From NCBI RefSeq assembly GCF_013349995.1, contig NZ_JABVXF010000019.1, positions 1 to 64,000 on the forward strand: a stretch of 64,000 bases of DNA, given 5' to 3'. The notes below the pieces were generated by a model. The model was not told the origin of the DNA. It made no database searches and saw nothing but the letters and a program-made list of their open reading frames with translations. Positions 19,144 through 28,235 of the stretch are shown piece after piece (the first letter of the stretch is position 1; each line of letters starts with the position of its first letter). The translations under genes were made by a program, and so were the position numbers. The stretch comes from Pseudoalteromonas sp. 0303. GTDB taxonomy: Bacteria; Pseudomonadota; Gammaproteobacteria; Enterobacterales; Alteromonadaceae.

Positions 19144-20841
19144 CTAATACCCCGCGGCCTGTCCGTCTTTACGGGTTTCTGATGCGCCGTAATAAACGCC
19201 GGTTTTTGGGTCTTTCAATATTGCTTGATAACCACCGTATGGGCCAACCGCGTCTTGTAAGGTGTGGCCTTTTTTCATTAACTCGCGGCGGGTTTCCATT
19301 GAAAAACCTGACTCTAAGCTAACAAAACCGCCGTCTTCCATGATCTCACCGGTTGGCTGCGAGGAACCTGTGTGCAGAATACGCGGTGCATCACCGGCTT
19401 CTTGTAGGTTCATGCCAAAATCAATCATGTTAATAAGTATTTGAGCATGCATTTGTGGCTGTGTGGCGCCGCCCATTACGCCATAACTCATATATGGCTT
19501 GCCATCTTTGGTGACAAACGCAGGAATAATTGTATGAAACGGTCGTTTACCTGGCTCATATTGATTCATGTGGCCTTTTTTAAGGGCGAACATTTCGCCA
19601 CGGTTTTGCAATACAAAGCCTAATTTTGCAGGTGTCATACCTGAGCCCATGCCACGGTAATTACTTTGAATAAGCGAAACCATGTTGCCGTCTTTGTCGG
19701 CGGTCGTCATATAAATGGTATCGCCTTCTACTGGGCCTGCATGGTCACGTTTTGCGGCTTTGTTAGGGTCTATCAGTTTGCGTCTTTGGTCAGCATATTG
19801 CTGCGAAATGAGTGTTTGTACGGGAATGGTGTTAAATGCTGGATCGGCGTAGTACTTTGCACGATCTGCAAACGCGAGCTTTTTCGCTTCAACAAAGGTA
19901 TGTACGTATTCTGGGCTATCAAAGCCCATTGCTTTGATATCGTAACCTTCAAGAATATTTAGAATTTGCTGTGCAGCAATACCTTGACCATTTGGTGGTA
20001 ATTCCCAAAGCGTATACCCTCTATAATCGGCGCTCACAGGCTTAACCCATTCACTATGATGGGCAGCTAAATCTTCATAGGATAAGTAGCCGCCGTTTTC
20101 TTTCATGTAGCGACCAATTTCTTTAGCAATATCGCCTTTGTAAAAGGCATCTCGGCCGCCTTTGGCTATTTTACGATAGGTGTTTGCAAGGGCAGGGTTC
20201 TTAAAGATTTCCCCTTTTTCTGGCATTGCCCCATCAGCCATATATACATCTTTAAAACCTGGGTATTTACCACGAGCAGCCACACTTTTTTGCATATAAT
20301 AGGCAATCAGTTCAGACACAGGGAAGCCATTTTCAGCGTAGTCGATTGCAGGTTGGAGTAAGGCTTTCATAGGTGTTTTGCCAAACTTTTTATGTAACTC
20401 AAACCAACCATCTACCGCACCCGGTACCGACACAGGCAAGGGCCCATAAGCAGGAATATAATCACCTTGCGCTTTTAAAGTTTCAAAAGACAAGCTTTGT
20501 GGTGAACGGCCTGAAGCATTTAAACCGTAGAGTTGCTTGCTTTTGTTATCCCAAACAATGGCAAATAAATCGCCACCAATTCCACACCCGGTCGGTTCAA
20601 CCAAACCAAGTACTGCATTTGCCGCAATAGCAGCATCAATGGCATTACCACCGTCTTTTAATACTTGTAAGCCTACTTGCGTAGCTAACGGCTGTGATGT
20701 TGCAACCATCCCTGATTGTGCGATGACTTCAGAACGACTAGCAAAGTTATGGCCAGTGATGCGATCGTAAGCTTGAGTGGCGCCTGTTGTGCCTAAGCAT
20801 ACTGCTAGCACTAAGCTCTTAATGAGTGGAGTTGATTTCAT
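19144..20841 (-). CDS. ggt: Gamma-glutamyltransferase
   Basis: The periplasmic enzyme cleaves glutathione and other gamma-glutamyl compounds and is made as a self-cleaving precursor. The start at 20841 gives a signal peptide (MKSTPLIKSLVLAVCLGTTG); 20892 would add 17 residues. The small subunit begins at the Thr of GDTIYMTTADKDGN (about residue 375), which aligns with the catalytic Thr391 of E. coli. The conserved GGIGGD-like block appears here as GCGIGGDLFA, and GVMGGATQPQMHAQ lies near the C-terminus. Single gene, convergent with the sbcC operon. Confidence 0.95.
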   Translation of the reverse strand: MKSTPLIKSLVLAVCLGTTGATQAYDRITGHNFASRSEVIAQSGMVATSQPLATQVGLQVLKDGGNAIDAAIAANAVLGLVEPTGCGIGGDLFAIVWDNKSKQLYGLNASGRSPQSLSFETLKAQGDYIPAYGPLPVSVPGAVDGWFELHKKFGKTPMKALLQPAIDYAENGFPVSELIAYYMQKSVAARGKYPGFKDVYMADGAMPEKGEIFKNPALANTYRKIAKGGRDAFYKGDIAKEIGRYMKENGGYLSYEDLAAHHSEWVKPVSADYRGYTLWELPPNGQGIAAQQILNILEGYDIKAMGFDSPEYVHTFVEAKKLAFADRAKYYADPAFNTIPVQTLISQQYADQRRKLIDPNKAAKRDHAGPVEGDTIYMTTADKDGNMVSLIQSNYRGMGSGMTPAKLGFVLQNRGEMFALKKGHMNQYEPGKRPFHTIIPAFVTKDGKPYMSYGVMGGATQPQMHAQILINMIDFGMNLQEAGDAPRILHTGSSQPTGEIMEDGGFVSLESGFSMETRRELMKKGHTLQDAVGPYGGYQAILKDPKTGVYYGASETRKDGQAAGY

Positions 20842-20975
20842 AGTTCTGCCCTTTTTATTTGTCACTATAAAAAGCAATTTAAGATGAGGCAATGGCTTTG
20901 CGTTCGAGCGCGAAAAATCGCGATTGACTTCTAAAATAAAAAAATAGCGGCTAACTTACCTAAAGTCACTCCAAT

Positions 20976-21788
20976 TTAATAAATAGCAGAACCATTTAAG
21001 CACTGCTGTGCAACTGTCGATGCTTCGCCGTGAGAGTGCATATCCTCTGCTACAAACTGATCAACAAGAGAGTCAATCAGGTTTTCTTGCTTCATGGTAT
21101 CGAGGGCGTGTTGCAGCTTAGTGATCAACTCTGGCGATGTGTTTTTGTTAAGTGCTAAGTAATTACCCACCAAGGCAGGATGCTTTAACTCAAATACCGG
21201 CGTGACTTGGTCTGGGCTCATACCTACATTCATCAACTGTGATGAAAGAGTGAGAGAGGAGCCAATCAGCAAGTCATGCTTACCTTGCTTAAACATTTTT
21301 AGCTCTTCAAACTTTTTTGAGTAAGTTAAAAATTGCTGGCCTTCAGCAAGGTTAAAATCAGCAAGAACGGTTTGATAAACATCACCACGAGATACGCCAA
21401 TGGTGTAGTTTTGCAACGATTGTGTACTCGTTACTTTAATGTCATTACGGTTATTTAAACGGTATAAACATGAATGCCCAGATACCAAAGGACCAACCCA
21501 ATAAAATTGAGTTTCTCGCTTTGCGGTGCGTGAAGTAGAGTAAATTCCAGCATTCGGTTGGGCGAGTGTTAGTGAAATTGCGCGCTTCCAAGGCAATACA
21601 CTAAACGTACAGCTCAACTTGGCTCTTTCACACAAAGATTCCATGATTTTGGTGTTAATACCGGTGAGTTGATTGTGCTGCACAAAGTTATAGGGAGGGA
21701 ATACTTCGGTGTATAAAGTCAATTGTTCAGCACTCGCCATGGCAGTGCTGGCAGTGAATAAACTTACTATTGTTAAATGCTTAAACAT
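20976..21788 (-). CDS. Periplasmic solute-binding protein (SBP_bac_3-like)
   Basis: The 270-residue protein carries a signal peptide (MFKHLTIVSLFTASTAMASA) and then LTLYTEVFPPYNF, the opening strand of the amino-acid-type substrate-binding fold. Further fold markers are GINTKIMESLC, the ISLTLAQPNAGIYST region and TIGVSRGDVY. No permease or ATPase gene is nearby. Such orphan proteins in Alteromonadales are common and their ligands are mostly unknown. Only 26 bp separate it from the upstream response-regulator gene, so the two may be co-transcribed. Confidence 0.85.
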   Translation of the reverse strand: MFKHLTIVSLFTASTAMASAEQLTLYTEVFPPYNFVQHNQLTGINTKIMESLCERAKLSCTFSVLPWKRAISLTLAQPNAGIYSTSRTAKRETQFYWVGPLVSGHSCLYRLNNRNDIKVTSTQSLQNYTIGVSRGDVYQTVLADFNLAEGQQFLTYSKKFEELKMFKQGKHDLLIGSSLTLSSQLMNVGMSPDQVTPVFELKHPALVGNYLALNKNTSPELITKLQHALDTMKQENLIDSLVDQFVAEDMHSHGEASTVAQQCLNGSAIY

Positions 21789-21814
21789 CGCTCTTAACTC
21801 CAGTTTTTAACAGG

Positions 21815-22183
21815 TTATTCTGGTTTAACAATTCGACTTAACTGTTTTTGCAGTGTATTTAAACAAAATGGTTTGATAATAAAACCGTTCACTTTTGCTG
21901 TGATCATCTCGCTTACTGTTTGTTTACTGTCTTCGCAGGTTACCATCAATACAGGTAAATCACATAGGACTGGGTTTTCGCGAATATGATTAAGCAAACA
22001 TTTGCCATCCATTTTCGGCATATGCAAATCAGTAATCACCAGATCAAAGCTGTGTTTTTCGAGTAAATCAAACGCTTGAGCGCCATCAGTCGCCTCCGTT
22101 ATATCCTTATAATCAAGCCTGCGCAACATGTTTATTAACACATGGCGCATAAGTGGCATATCGTCAACGACCAGTATTTTCAT
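21815..22183 (-). CDS. CheY-like single-domain response regulator
   Basis: A 122-residue stand-alone receiver. It shows the acidic pocket (VVDDM at residues 4-8), the phosphorylated Asp in VITDLHMPKMDG (about residue 53), the Thr/Ser switch (VTCED) and the Lys in FIIKPF. No output domain is attached and no histidine kinase is adjacent. It may regulate by protein contact like CheY, or work with the downstream periplasmic sensor-like protein; both are inferences. Confidence 0.92.
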   Translation of the reverse strand: MKILVVDDMPLMRHVLINMLRRLDYKDITEATDGAQAFDLLEKHSFDLVITDLHMPKMDGKCLLNHIRENPVLCDLPVLMVTCEDSKQTVSEMITAKVNGFIIKPFCLNTLQKQLSRIVKPE

Positions 22184-22253
22184 CTAGATTACTATTAAGT
22201 TTTACAATATTTAAAGCTTAGTTTGCTAACTCAATAACGCAATAAACCAGAAA

Positions 22254-22796
22254 CTAAGAAAAAATATCTGCAACTAGCTGGCTAAGTCGTGCAATTTTAA
22301 TGTTGCTCAACTGGCGGTAATCAAAATAAGGGCAGACAATCACTTTATCTGATTTACTAATAGCAAATTCATCATCAAGCCAAGTTAATTGGCAATGTAA
22401 AAGCCCATCATTTATAAGCTGCTTAGCATGGGTTCGCCCTGCAATTATATGTAATTGCTCTGGTTTGCCTAATATCGGTGGGCTAAACAGTAATGCAGTT
22501 TGGCTATGTGCTTGCAGTAGTTGTTCATCGCGAAAGCTCTGCCAATCAGGTGCTCTTTTAGCAAAATCATAATATTCACTTGGTAGTGCAAAAAGTACTT
22601 TGCCATACACATTAAAAACTTTGCGCCAACCATTGCCACATGCTTGGTTTATTTCGTTTATTTGGCCGGGTTGCATTGCATGTAAATACTTAAGCTGTTG
22701 CCAAGCAGGCATCGGCGGGCGCTTTTCTATATAAACAGCGACTCTAAAGGCTTCATCACCAAAACCCTGCAGTGGCACACTTTTAACGACACTCAT
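22254..22796 (-). CDS. Conserved hypothetical protein
   Basis: A 180-residue soluble protein without signal peptide or membrane segment. I do not recognise a catalytic motif. It ends with a segment [19 protein letters not shown] that looks conserved, and contains [12 protein letters not shown]. It overlaps the YaiI-family gene by four bases (ATGA), so they are translated as a pair. It resembles an uncharacterised family of marine gammaproteobacteria, but I cannot name it securely. Confidence 0.75.
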   Translation of the reverse strand: MSVVKSVPLQGFGDEAFRVAVYIEKRPPMPAWQQLKYLHAMQPGQINEINQACGNGWRKVFNVYGKVLFALPSEYYDFAKRAPDWQSFRDEQLLQAHSQTALLFSPPILGKPEQLHIIAGRTHAKQLINDGLLHCQLTWLDDEFAISKSDKVIVCPYFDYRQLSNIKIARLSQLVADIFS

Positions 22797-23242
22797 GACT
22801 TTTTAGCGAGGATTCGATCTAGGTTATTTGCAAAGTTTTGGCGGTCTGCTTGGCTTAAAGGCGGTGGGCCACCGGCCATTTCAACGCCACTTGAGCGCAT
22901 AGTTTCCATAAAATCACGAACATTTAAACGTGAGCGAATATTTTCGGTCGTATATAACTCACCGCGCGGATTAAGCGCTTGGGCACCTTTTTCGATAACT
23001 TCAGCAGCTAAAGGAATATCACCGGTGATCACCAAATCATTCGGCTCAATACGTTTAACGATTTCGTTATCGGCAATATCAAACCCCGAAGATACCTGCA
23101 AACGGCTAATAAACTTTGAGGGTGGCACTCGCATCGCATGGTTCGCCACTAATGTGGTAAAGGTTTGTGTGCGCTCTGCGGCACGAAACAATATTTCTTT
23201 AATAACGACGGGGCAGGCGTCTGCATCAACCCAAATCTTCAT
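22793..23242 (-). CDS. YaiI/YqxD family (DUF188) protein
   Basis: This 149-residue protein opens with [18 protein letters not shown], the hallmark of the YaiI/YqxD family, a PIN-like fold of unknown function. Conserved SSGFDIADN and [15 protein letters not shown] supply further acidic residues of a putative metal site. The C-terminal [12 protein letters not shown] is also typical. It is the first gene of a two-gene operon with the hypothetical protein at 22254. Confidence 0.92.
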   Translation of the reverse strand: MKIWVDADACPVVIKEILFRAAERTQTFTTLVANHAMRVPPSKFISRLQVSSGFDIADNEIVKRIEPNDLVITGDIPLAAEVIEKGAQALNPRGELYTTENIRSRLNVRDFMETMRSSGVEMAGGPPPLSQADRQNFANNLDRILAKKS

Positions 23243-23346
23243 GCTGTTCTCAATCTTTAATTTTAGACATTAATAGTTTACCGTAATTGAACTAAATTAG
23301 TGCTATTAACGTATTAATTTGTTTAATTTTTAAAGGGAGTAAAAAC

Positions 23347-23880
23347 GTGCAAACATCATTAAAGTTAATCGGGTTTTTATGTATCACAGCCATTTTATCT
23401 GCGTGTACAGGCGTGCCAGACAACATCAAACCCGTCGATAATTTTGAGTTAAACAAATACACAGGAACCTGGTACGAAATTGCACGTTTAGATCATTCAT
23501 TTGAACGCGGCCTTGAGGGCATTACCGCTGAATACTCAATTAACCCTGATGGCAGTGTAAAAGTTATCAATAAAGGTTACAGCGCCGAAGATAAAGAATG
23601 GCAGCAAGCTGAAGGTAAAGCGAAGTTTGCAGAGCAACAAGACATAGGTCACTTAGAAGTATCATTCTTTGGACCATTCTATAGCTCATATGTAGTGTTT
23701 GAGTTAGATAAGAAAGACTATCAATACGCTTATATTACTGGCTATAACAAAGAGTATTTATGGTTTTTGTCGCGCAGTCCTAACGTTACAGAACAGCAAA
23801 TGCAGGACTTTATAAACACAGCAAAAGAATATGGTTTTAAAACAGATGAGCTTATTTATGTTGACCATGAGAGCTTGTAA
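23347..23880 (+). CDS. Lipocalin family lipoprotein (Blc-like)
   Basis: A 177-residue outer-membrane lipocalin starting with GTG behind AGGGAG. The lipobox is LSAC at residues 17-20, so it is a lipid-anchored protein. The lipocalin signature YTGTWYEIARLDHSFERG follows, with later motifs GYNKEYLWFLSR near the last strand. Bacterial Blc proteins bind fatty acids or lysophospholipids and respond to membrane stress. Monocistronic; a TGTAAA/TTTACA palindrome overlaps its stop codon. Confidence 0.95.
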   Translation: MQTSLKLIGFLCITAILSACTGVPDNIKPVDNFELNKYTGTWYEIARLDHSFERGLEGITAEYSINPDGSVKVINKGYSAEDKEWQQAEGKAKFAEQQDIGHLEVSFFGPFYSSYVVFELDKKDYQYAYITGYNKEYLWFLSRSPNVTEQQMQDFINTAKEYGFKTDELIYVDHESL

Positions 23881-23892
23881 AGGGGCTTTACA
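23876..23892. promoter_or_regulatory. Candidate parS-like palindrome
   Basis: TGTAAAGGGGCTTTACA, perfect half-sites, spanning the lipocalin stop codon; 192 bp from an iteron-like site at 24068. Confidence 0.6.
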
Positions 23893-24000
23893 ACTGTCTT
23901 TAAACTATCACGAATGTGCAACACAAATGTAATGGATACTAGGCAAACTTAGCGTCGTTAATTTGAAACAACATGTGATCCCCCAATTTAATCCCCTGCT

Positions 24001-24029
24001 TGGGTAGGCATTGCCTACCCATTTTTTTT
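24001..24029 (+). terminator. Lipocalin terminator
   Basis: GGGTAGGC-ATT-GCCTACCC followed by a run of T. Confidence 0.88.
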
Positions 24030-24067
24030 ACTATTTGCTCAATTAAGCATTATTGCAAATTGGTATC

Positions 24068-24088
24068 AGATCAGTTTTTTACTAACTA
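24068..24088 (-). repeat. Iteron-like site
   Basis: Minus-strand match to GTTAGTAAAANNNTGATCY (spacer AAC), intergenic, three bases from the DUF3325 stop codon. Confidence 0.65.
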
Positions 24089-24090
24089 CA

Positions 24091-24426
24091 CTACAAAATC
24101 ATCACCGAAAAGCCACTCAACAGCAAAACAGACATAGTTAATACACTGACATGCTTTACCCATGAAACAGTAAAACTGTATAAAATCATGAGCATAAGTA
24201 CACTTAAAGCCATATAACCGCAAAATAGCAATGCGCCGTACCCAGCATCTGACAGCACGCAAAGCACCAAACTTAGTAAAATACTGATCCAGCCGCTGAA
24301 TAAAAAGCTACTTCGCTGTTTTTCGTTTAATTTCTTTTTAAATACATCACGGAAATGATTGAATTTTGCAAGAGCAAAACAATTAAAACCAAAAAAGCAG
24401 AGACTAAATTGCAGTAACTCCATCAT
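24091..24426 (-). CDS. DUF3325-type small membrane protein
   Basis: A 111-residue protein with three to four hydrophobic helices, starting MMELLQFSLCFFGFNCFALA, the pattern of DUF3325. In many proteobacteria this gene is the last of a cassette DUF3649-PepSY-DUF3325 beside siderophore receptors. That is the order here, with a four-base overlap onto the PepSY gene. It probably assists ferric-siderophore use at the inner membrane; no mechanism is known to me. An iteron-like site is embedded at 24271. Confidence 0.75.
   Translation of the reverse strand: MMELLQFSLCFFGFNCFALAKFNHFRDVFKKKLNEKQRSSFLFSGWISILLSLVLCVLSDAGYGALLFCGYMALSVLMLMILYSFTVSWVKHVSVLTMSVLLLSGFSVMIL
24271..24291 (+). repeat. Iteron-like site inside the DUF3325 gene
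   Basis: CTTAGTAAAATACTGATCC, one mismatch to the consensus left half, in coding sequence. Confidence 0.6.
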
Positions 24427-26024
24427 CCTTGTTGCTCCTTTAACAGCTTGTTTTTATTTAATTTAGCCTTATTTGTAGCGGTTTTATGGCTAGGTATTTT
24501 TTTGCTTTGTAGTAAAAACAGCAGCCCAGCACAAATAAATGCACTATCAATACCGAATAAAGCCCACTGCTGAGTTAGTAAATATGTGATCCAATTACCA
24601 TCTGTTGTCAGTGCATTTACCACAGGTACTAATAAGCAAGCAGCAGCGTTAAGCCAAGCACTATAGCGCCAGTGGCGTTTTTCTCGGCCGATCACAGCAA
24701 CGATTAGCATCGCCAGCCAAGTTAAGAAAAACACGAATATTTCTTTATCGGCACGCCCAGCTAACTCTATAGGCAATAAACGATTAGCAATGAAGAACGC
24801 TGAAGTTGCTAGCGGTAAGCCCATTAGGGTGGCTAAATTTAGTGTCTCAACAAGCTTTAAACCAAAGCTTGGTTTTTGGTCTGCTTTGAGCCTCTCGCGT
24901 AAGCGTTTTGCCCACATGATGCAGCCTGTAGCTATCATGGCACAGCCAGCTACACCACAGAAAAAATACAACCAACGCAGCAACGGCTCGGCTAAACGAC
25001 CACTATGTAATGCTGTCATTGAGTCATAAAACTGCGCCGAAGCGCTCCAATCTTCGCCTGAACTGGCTTCAAGCTCACCTGTTACACCATTGAATAAGTA
25101 GCGTGGTCCGTTATCTACAACCTCTTTGCCGGTTGCCAAATAAACCACGATTTGTGAGGTCGCTGTATTGGCATTTCTTACAAACACGTAGCTAATGTCG
25201 GCATTCGGTGACTTAGTATAAATCTGATCTAACACATCTTTGATTGCCACCATAGGGCGTTGTTCTTCACTGGGCTTTGCACGTTTATTAATAGGCAATG
25301 CCTCATCAAACATTTGCCTTAAGCCATTTTCATATACAGTCTCGGCAGGGTAGGGGAACAGCATAAATATAAGCGTGATAATCCCCGTGTAGGTAATCAT
25401 GATATGAAATGGCAGTGCCAGCACCGACGAAACATTGTGTGCATCGAGCCAACTTCGGCTTCCTTTGTTTGCTCTAAAGCTAAACATATCTTTAAAAATA
25501 CGTTTGTGGATCACGATGCCTGTTATAAGCGCTACCAACATAAATAATGAGGCTAAACAAACAATTATCCGTGCAGTAAATACATCTATGTAATGTAAAT
25601 CAAAGTGCAAGCGATAGAAAAAGTTCCCTCCCTTGGTTTCCCGAGGTTCGGGGATTTGTTCTAAGGTATTTGGATCTAGATGCGTATAGTTGAAAGGTGC
25701 ACGGCGCTGGCCTGGCTGTTTAGGCTCAGCAAACCCATAGCTTAAAACAGGGTTACGTGGCTCAGGTAAGTTTATCCGCCAAGATAATGAATTAGGTGCC
25801 TGTTGCTGTAATTGCGGAAAAACATAATTAATTTGCTCGGCTTGAGACTGAACCCGTTGTGCTTGATGCTGCACATGGTGCGTTTCAGGCTTGGCCCAAA
25901 TAGTGATTTCATCTTTAAAAAAGCTGATGGTGCCAGCAAAAAAGATTAAGAACAGTAACCAGCATACCAGTAAGCCAACCCAGGTATGAAGCCAAGTCAT
26001 TGAGCGGAAAAAGCTCTCTTTCAT
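24423..26024 (-). CDS. PepSY-associated membrane protein (iron-uptake type)
   Basis: About 533 residues with an N-terminal transmembrane helix (WVGLLVCWLLFLIFFAGTIS), periplasmic PepSY regions and several more helices (e.g. IIVCLASLFMLVALITGIVI). It begins with the family motif MTWLHTWVGL. Such proteins act in siderophore reduction or iron release in the periplasm (FpvG-like members). The ATG at 26024 has AAGGA and an ATGA overlap with DUF3649; a TTG six bases upstream is less likely. Middle gene of a three-gene operon. No TonB-dependent receptor lies next to it. Confidence 0.88.
   Translation of the reverse strand: MKESFFRSMTWLHTWVGLLVCWLLFLIFFAGTISFFKDEITIWAKPETHHVQHQAQRVQSQAEQINYVFPQLQQQAPNSLSWRINLPEPRNPVLSYGFAEPKQPGQRRAPFNYTHLDPNTLEQIPEPRETKGGNFFYRLHFDLHYIDVFTARIIVCLASLFMLVALITGIVIHKRIFKDMFSFRANKGSRSWLDAHNVSSVLALPFHIMITYTGIITLIFMLFPYPAETVYENGLRQMFDEALPINKRAKPSEEQRPMVAIKDVLDQIYTKSPNADISYVFVRNANTATSQIVVYLATGKEVVDNGPRYLFNGVTGELEASSGEDWSASAQFYDSMTALHSGRLAEPLLRWLYFFCGVAGCAMIATGCIMWAKRLRERLKADQKPSFGLKLVETLNLATLMGLPLATSAFFIANRLLPIELAGRADKEIFVFFLTWLAMLIVAVIGREKRHWRYSAWLNAAACLLVPVVNALTTDGNWITYLLTQQWALFGIDSAFICAGLLFLLQSKKIPSHKTATNKAKLNKNKLLKEQQG
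24573..24593 (+). repeat. Iteron-like site inside the PepSY gene
   Basis: GTTAGTAAATATGTGATCC, full match in the conserved positions, within coding sequence. Confidence 0.6.
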
Positions 26025-26365
26025 AACCAATCCTTAATCAATGAAAGGGCCAGCAATTGCCCACCAGTTGTTAGTAAAATAGTGATCCAAACAGTCTTTA
26101 AAGACTTAACGGCAAATACCCAAATAAACACACAACAGTAAAAAAATACCGATAGAGTCGTGGTTAACAGCACGCTGTCGAGTTTATTAAGTGGTAATAA
26201 CACAGCTAGTAATGAAATAAGCACACTGGTAAAGGCGTAACCACCAATGATGGCTGCAACAAAACGCAAAAACACAGCAACACGATAAGATAGGCTCACA
26301 GAGCGCTTTTTAGCTGTATTTTTAGGGCGATTGGTAGTCACTGCATCTAATGATTGAGAATGCAT
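26021..26365 (-). CDS. DUF3649-type small membrane protein
   Basis: The 114-residue protein has three hydrophobic helices after a basic N-terminus, with the block LSYRVAVFLRFVAAIIGGYA characteristic of DUF3649. It is the first gene of the PepSY cassette and overlaps the PepSY start by four bases. A possible Fur box lies about 65 bp upstream. An iteron-like site lies in the gene at 26069. Confidence 0.75.
   Translation of the reverse strand: MHSQSLDAVTTNRPKNTAKKRSVSLSYRVAVFLRFVAAIIGGYAFTSVLISLLAVLLPLNKLDSVLLTTTLSVFFYCCVFIWVFAVKSLKTVWITILLTTGGQLLALSLIKDWL
26069..26089 (+). repeat. Iteron-like site inside the DUF3649 gene
   Basis: GTTAGTAAAATAGTGATCC, full match, in coding sequence. Confidence 0.6.
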
Positions 26366-26428
26366 GATAATCCCTTAAAAAATAACACGAGAAGAAAACC
26401 CCGTATTATATCGCCGACAAATAGAAAA

Positions 26429-26447
26429 GATAGTAGTTATCATTTGC
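26429..26447. promoter_or_regulatory. Possible Fur box
   Basis: GATAGTAGTTATCATTTGC matches the 19-bp E. coli Fur consensus at 13 of 19 positions. It lies upstream of the iron-type PepSY operon, which supports iron control. Confidence 0.5.
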
Positions 26448-26489
26448 ATAAACGTATTAAATAATGAAACAAAACCAACTAACTCGATC

Positions 26490-26510
26490 TGTTAGTAAAA
26501 TAATGATCTG
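26490..26510 (+). repeat. Iteron-like site
   Basis: GTTAGTAAAATAATGATCT, full match, in the divergent spacer between the PepSY operon and the racemase gene. Confidence 0.65.
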
Positions 26511-26566
26511 CTAGCTTTGTTCTGTGCAATATCATATGGTGTTAAGTAAATAAAAAGGGAGCTGCA

Positions 26567-27259
26567 ATGAAAACAATAGGCTTAATCGGTGGCATGAGTT
26601 GGGAGTCTACACAAAGTTACTACCAGCTTTTAAATCAAGGTGTTAAAAACAAACTGGGGGGGTTGCATAGTGCCAAGATAGTACTCGTTAGCCTCGATTT
26701 TGCCGAAATAGCTGTGCTTCAACAGCAACAAGATTGGCCACAGATGGCCGAGATACTCATTAAAGCCGCTAAGCAAGTTGAAGCCGCGGGCGCTGATTAT
26801 TTATTAATTTGTACTAACACAATGCACAAACTAGCTGAGCAAGTGCAAGCTGCGGTTGCAATTCCTTTGTTACACATTGCAGATGCAGTTGGTGAAAATC
26901 TGATCCAGAATAACTTTAAAAAAGTGGCTTTGTTGGGTACCCAATTCACTATGGAACAAGACTTTTACAAGCAACGCCTAGCTGATAAATTCGCCATAGA
27001 CGTGTTAATTCCTGATGCTCAGGGGCGTGAAACAGTGCATCGTGTGATTTATGACGAACTATGTAAAGGCATCATCAGCCCAGAATCTAAAACTGAGTAT
27101 TTAACCATTATTGATAATCTAACTCAGCAAGGTGCTGAAGCCATTATTCTTGGTTGCACCGAAATAGCCTTGTTAGTTCAACAATCAGATACGTCTATTC
27201 CATTACTTGATAGTACAGCACTTCATTGCGCTATGGCGCTTGAGAATAGTTTAAATTAG
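26567..27259 (+). CDS. Aspartate/glutamate racemase family protein
   Basis: This 230-residue PLP-independent racemase begins MKTIGLIGGMSWESTQSYYQ, the usual signature. The two catalytic cysteines are in LLICTNTMHK (about residue 85) and LGCTEIALL (about residue 198). It is close to the YgeA-type amino-acid racemases. GGGAGC precedes the start. It heads a run of four close genes (racemase, VOC, uracil-DNA glycosylase, dioxygenase) that may be one transcript. Confidence 0.92.
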   Translation: MKTIGLIGGMSWESTQSYYQLLNQGVKNKLGGLHSAKIVLVSLDFAEIAVLQQQQDWPQMAEILIKAAKQVEAAGADYLLICTNTMHKLAEQVQAAVAIPLLHIADAVGENLIQNNFKKVALLGTQFTMEQDFYKQRLADKFAIDVLIPDAQGRETVHRVIYDELCKGIISPESKTEYLTIIDNLTQQGAEAIILGCTEIALLVQQSDTSIPLLDSTALHCAMALENSLN

Positions 27260-27268
27260 GAGCACACC

Positions 27269-27631
27269 ATGTCGAACCACCATTGCTTAAATTATGTTGA
27301 ATTTGCTGCTAAAGATTTAGCCGCAACAAAGGCATTTTTTCATCAGGTTTTTAAATGGCAATTTACCGACTATGGCCCTGAATACACGGCCTTTAGCGCT
27401 GAATCAGCGGGCCTAGATGGCGGTTTTTATCAAGCCCCATTAACTAGCTTAACCAATAATGGCGGCGCGCTACTGGTGCTTTATTCAAATAATATTAAAG
27501 AAACTCAAGCACAGGTAGAAAAACACGGCGGCACAATTATTAAGCCCTTGTTTGATTTTCCTGGAGGCTGTCGTTTTCACTTTACAGAGCCAAGTGGTAA
27601 TGAGTTAGCAGTTTGGTCAAAACAAGCATAG
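27269..27631 (+). CDS. VOC family protein
   Basis: A 120-residue glyoxalase-fold protein (NYVEFAAKDLAATKAFFHQV at the start, FHFTEPSGNELAVW at the end). It lies nine bases after the racemase stop with AGGAGCACACC as ribosome site. The substrate is unknown. Its stop codon touches an iteron-like site that fills the gap to the next gene. Confidence 0.9.
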   Translation: MSNHHCLNYVEFAAKDLAATKAFFHQVFKWQFTDYGPEYTAFSAESAGLDGGFYQAPLTSLTNNGGALLVLYSNNIKETQAQVEKHGGTIIKPLFDFPGGCRFHFTEPSGNELAVWSKQA

Positions 27632-27650
27632 ATCATATTTTTACTAACTC
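27630..27650 (-). repeat. Iteron-like site
   Basis: Minus-strand GTTAGTAAAAATATGATCT. It occupies precisely the spacer between the VOC stop and the next start codon; with the copy at 27677 it forms an inverted pair. Confidence 0.65.
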
Positions 27651-28232
27651 ATGAGTACTCAAACACTAATAGAACAAGTTAGTAAATGCGTGATCTGCGA
27701 GCCTCATTTGCCACTCGGATCGCGGCCCGTTATTCAGTTTAATCCACAGGCTCGTATTTTAATTGCTGGTCAAGCACCGGGAATTAAAGTGCATGAAAGT
27801 GGCAAACCTTTTAATGATGCAAGCGGGCAAAGGCTTCGCTCTTGGCTTGATGTAACGAGTAATGAGTTTTACGATGAGCGCAATTTTGCTATCTTGCCGA
27901 TGGGCTTTTGTTACCCGGGCAAAGGAAAATCAGGTGATTTACCGCCAAGAAAAGAGTGCGCGATTGCATGGCGTGAAAAACTCTTAGCGCAACTTAATAA
28001 TATTGAGCTCACCATTATCTTAGGTAAGTACGCGCAGGCATATCATTTACCCCACACTAAGCAGCTACCCTTAACTGAGTTAGTAAAATCGTGGCGTGAA
28101 TATTGGCCAAATTACTTGCCACTTCCTCACCCAAGCCCTCGCAATAATATCTGGCTAAAGAAAAATCCGTGGTTTGAGCAACAAGTATTACCTGAGCTTA
28201 GTAGTAAAATACGTGCAATTTTAGCAAGGTAA
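27651..28232 (+). CDS. Uracil-DNA glycosylase family protein
   Basis: A 193-residue member of the uracil-DNA glycosylase superfamily. Motif 1 is AGQAPGIKVHESGKPF and motif 2 is LPHPSPRNN near residue 160, with the catalytic-site His. The N-terminal CVIC pair may contribute to a metal or iron-sulfur site, as in family 4 enzymes; the remaining ligands are not obvious. It presumably removes uracil or acts on a related base. No ribosome site is visible because the iteron-like repeat takes its place. The next gene starts three bases after its stop. Confidence 0.88.
   Translation: MSTQTLIEQVSKCVICEPHLPLGSRPVIQFNPQARILIAGQAPGIKVHESGKPFNDASGQRLRSWLDVTSNEFYDERNFAILPMGFCYPGKGKSGDLPPRKECAIAWREKLLAQLNNIELTIILGKYAQAYHLPHTKQLPLTELVKSWREYWPNYLPLPHPSPRNNIWLKKNPWFEQQVLPELSSKIRAILAR
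27677..27697 (+). repeat. Iteron-like site inside the glycosylase gene
   Basis: GTTAGTAAATGCGTGATCT; the spacer matches that of the copy at 3597. Coding sequence. Confidence 0.6.
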
Positions 28233-28235
28233 AAA

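Noticed and set aside
27651..27662. ATGAGTACTCAA resembling the core of a SlmA nucleoid-occlusion site
   Set aside because: Only the central palindrome matches and it is a single occurrence.
28079..28099. AGTTAGTAAAATCGTGGCGTG as an iteron
   Set aside because: The TGATC half is lost; counted as degenerate only.
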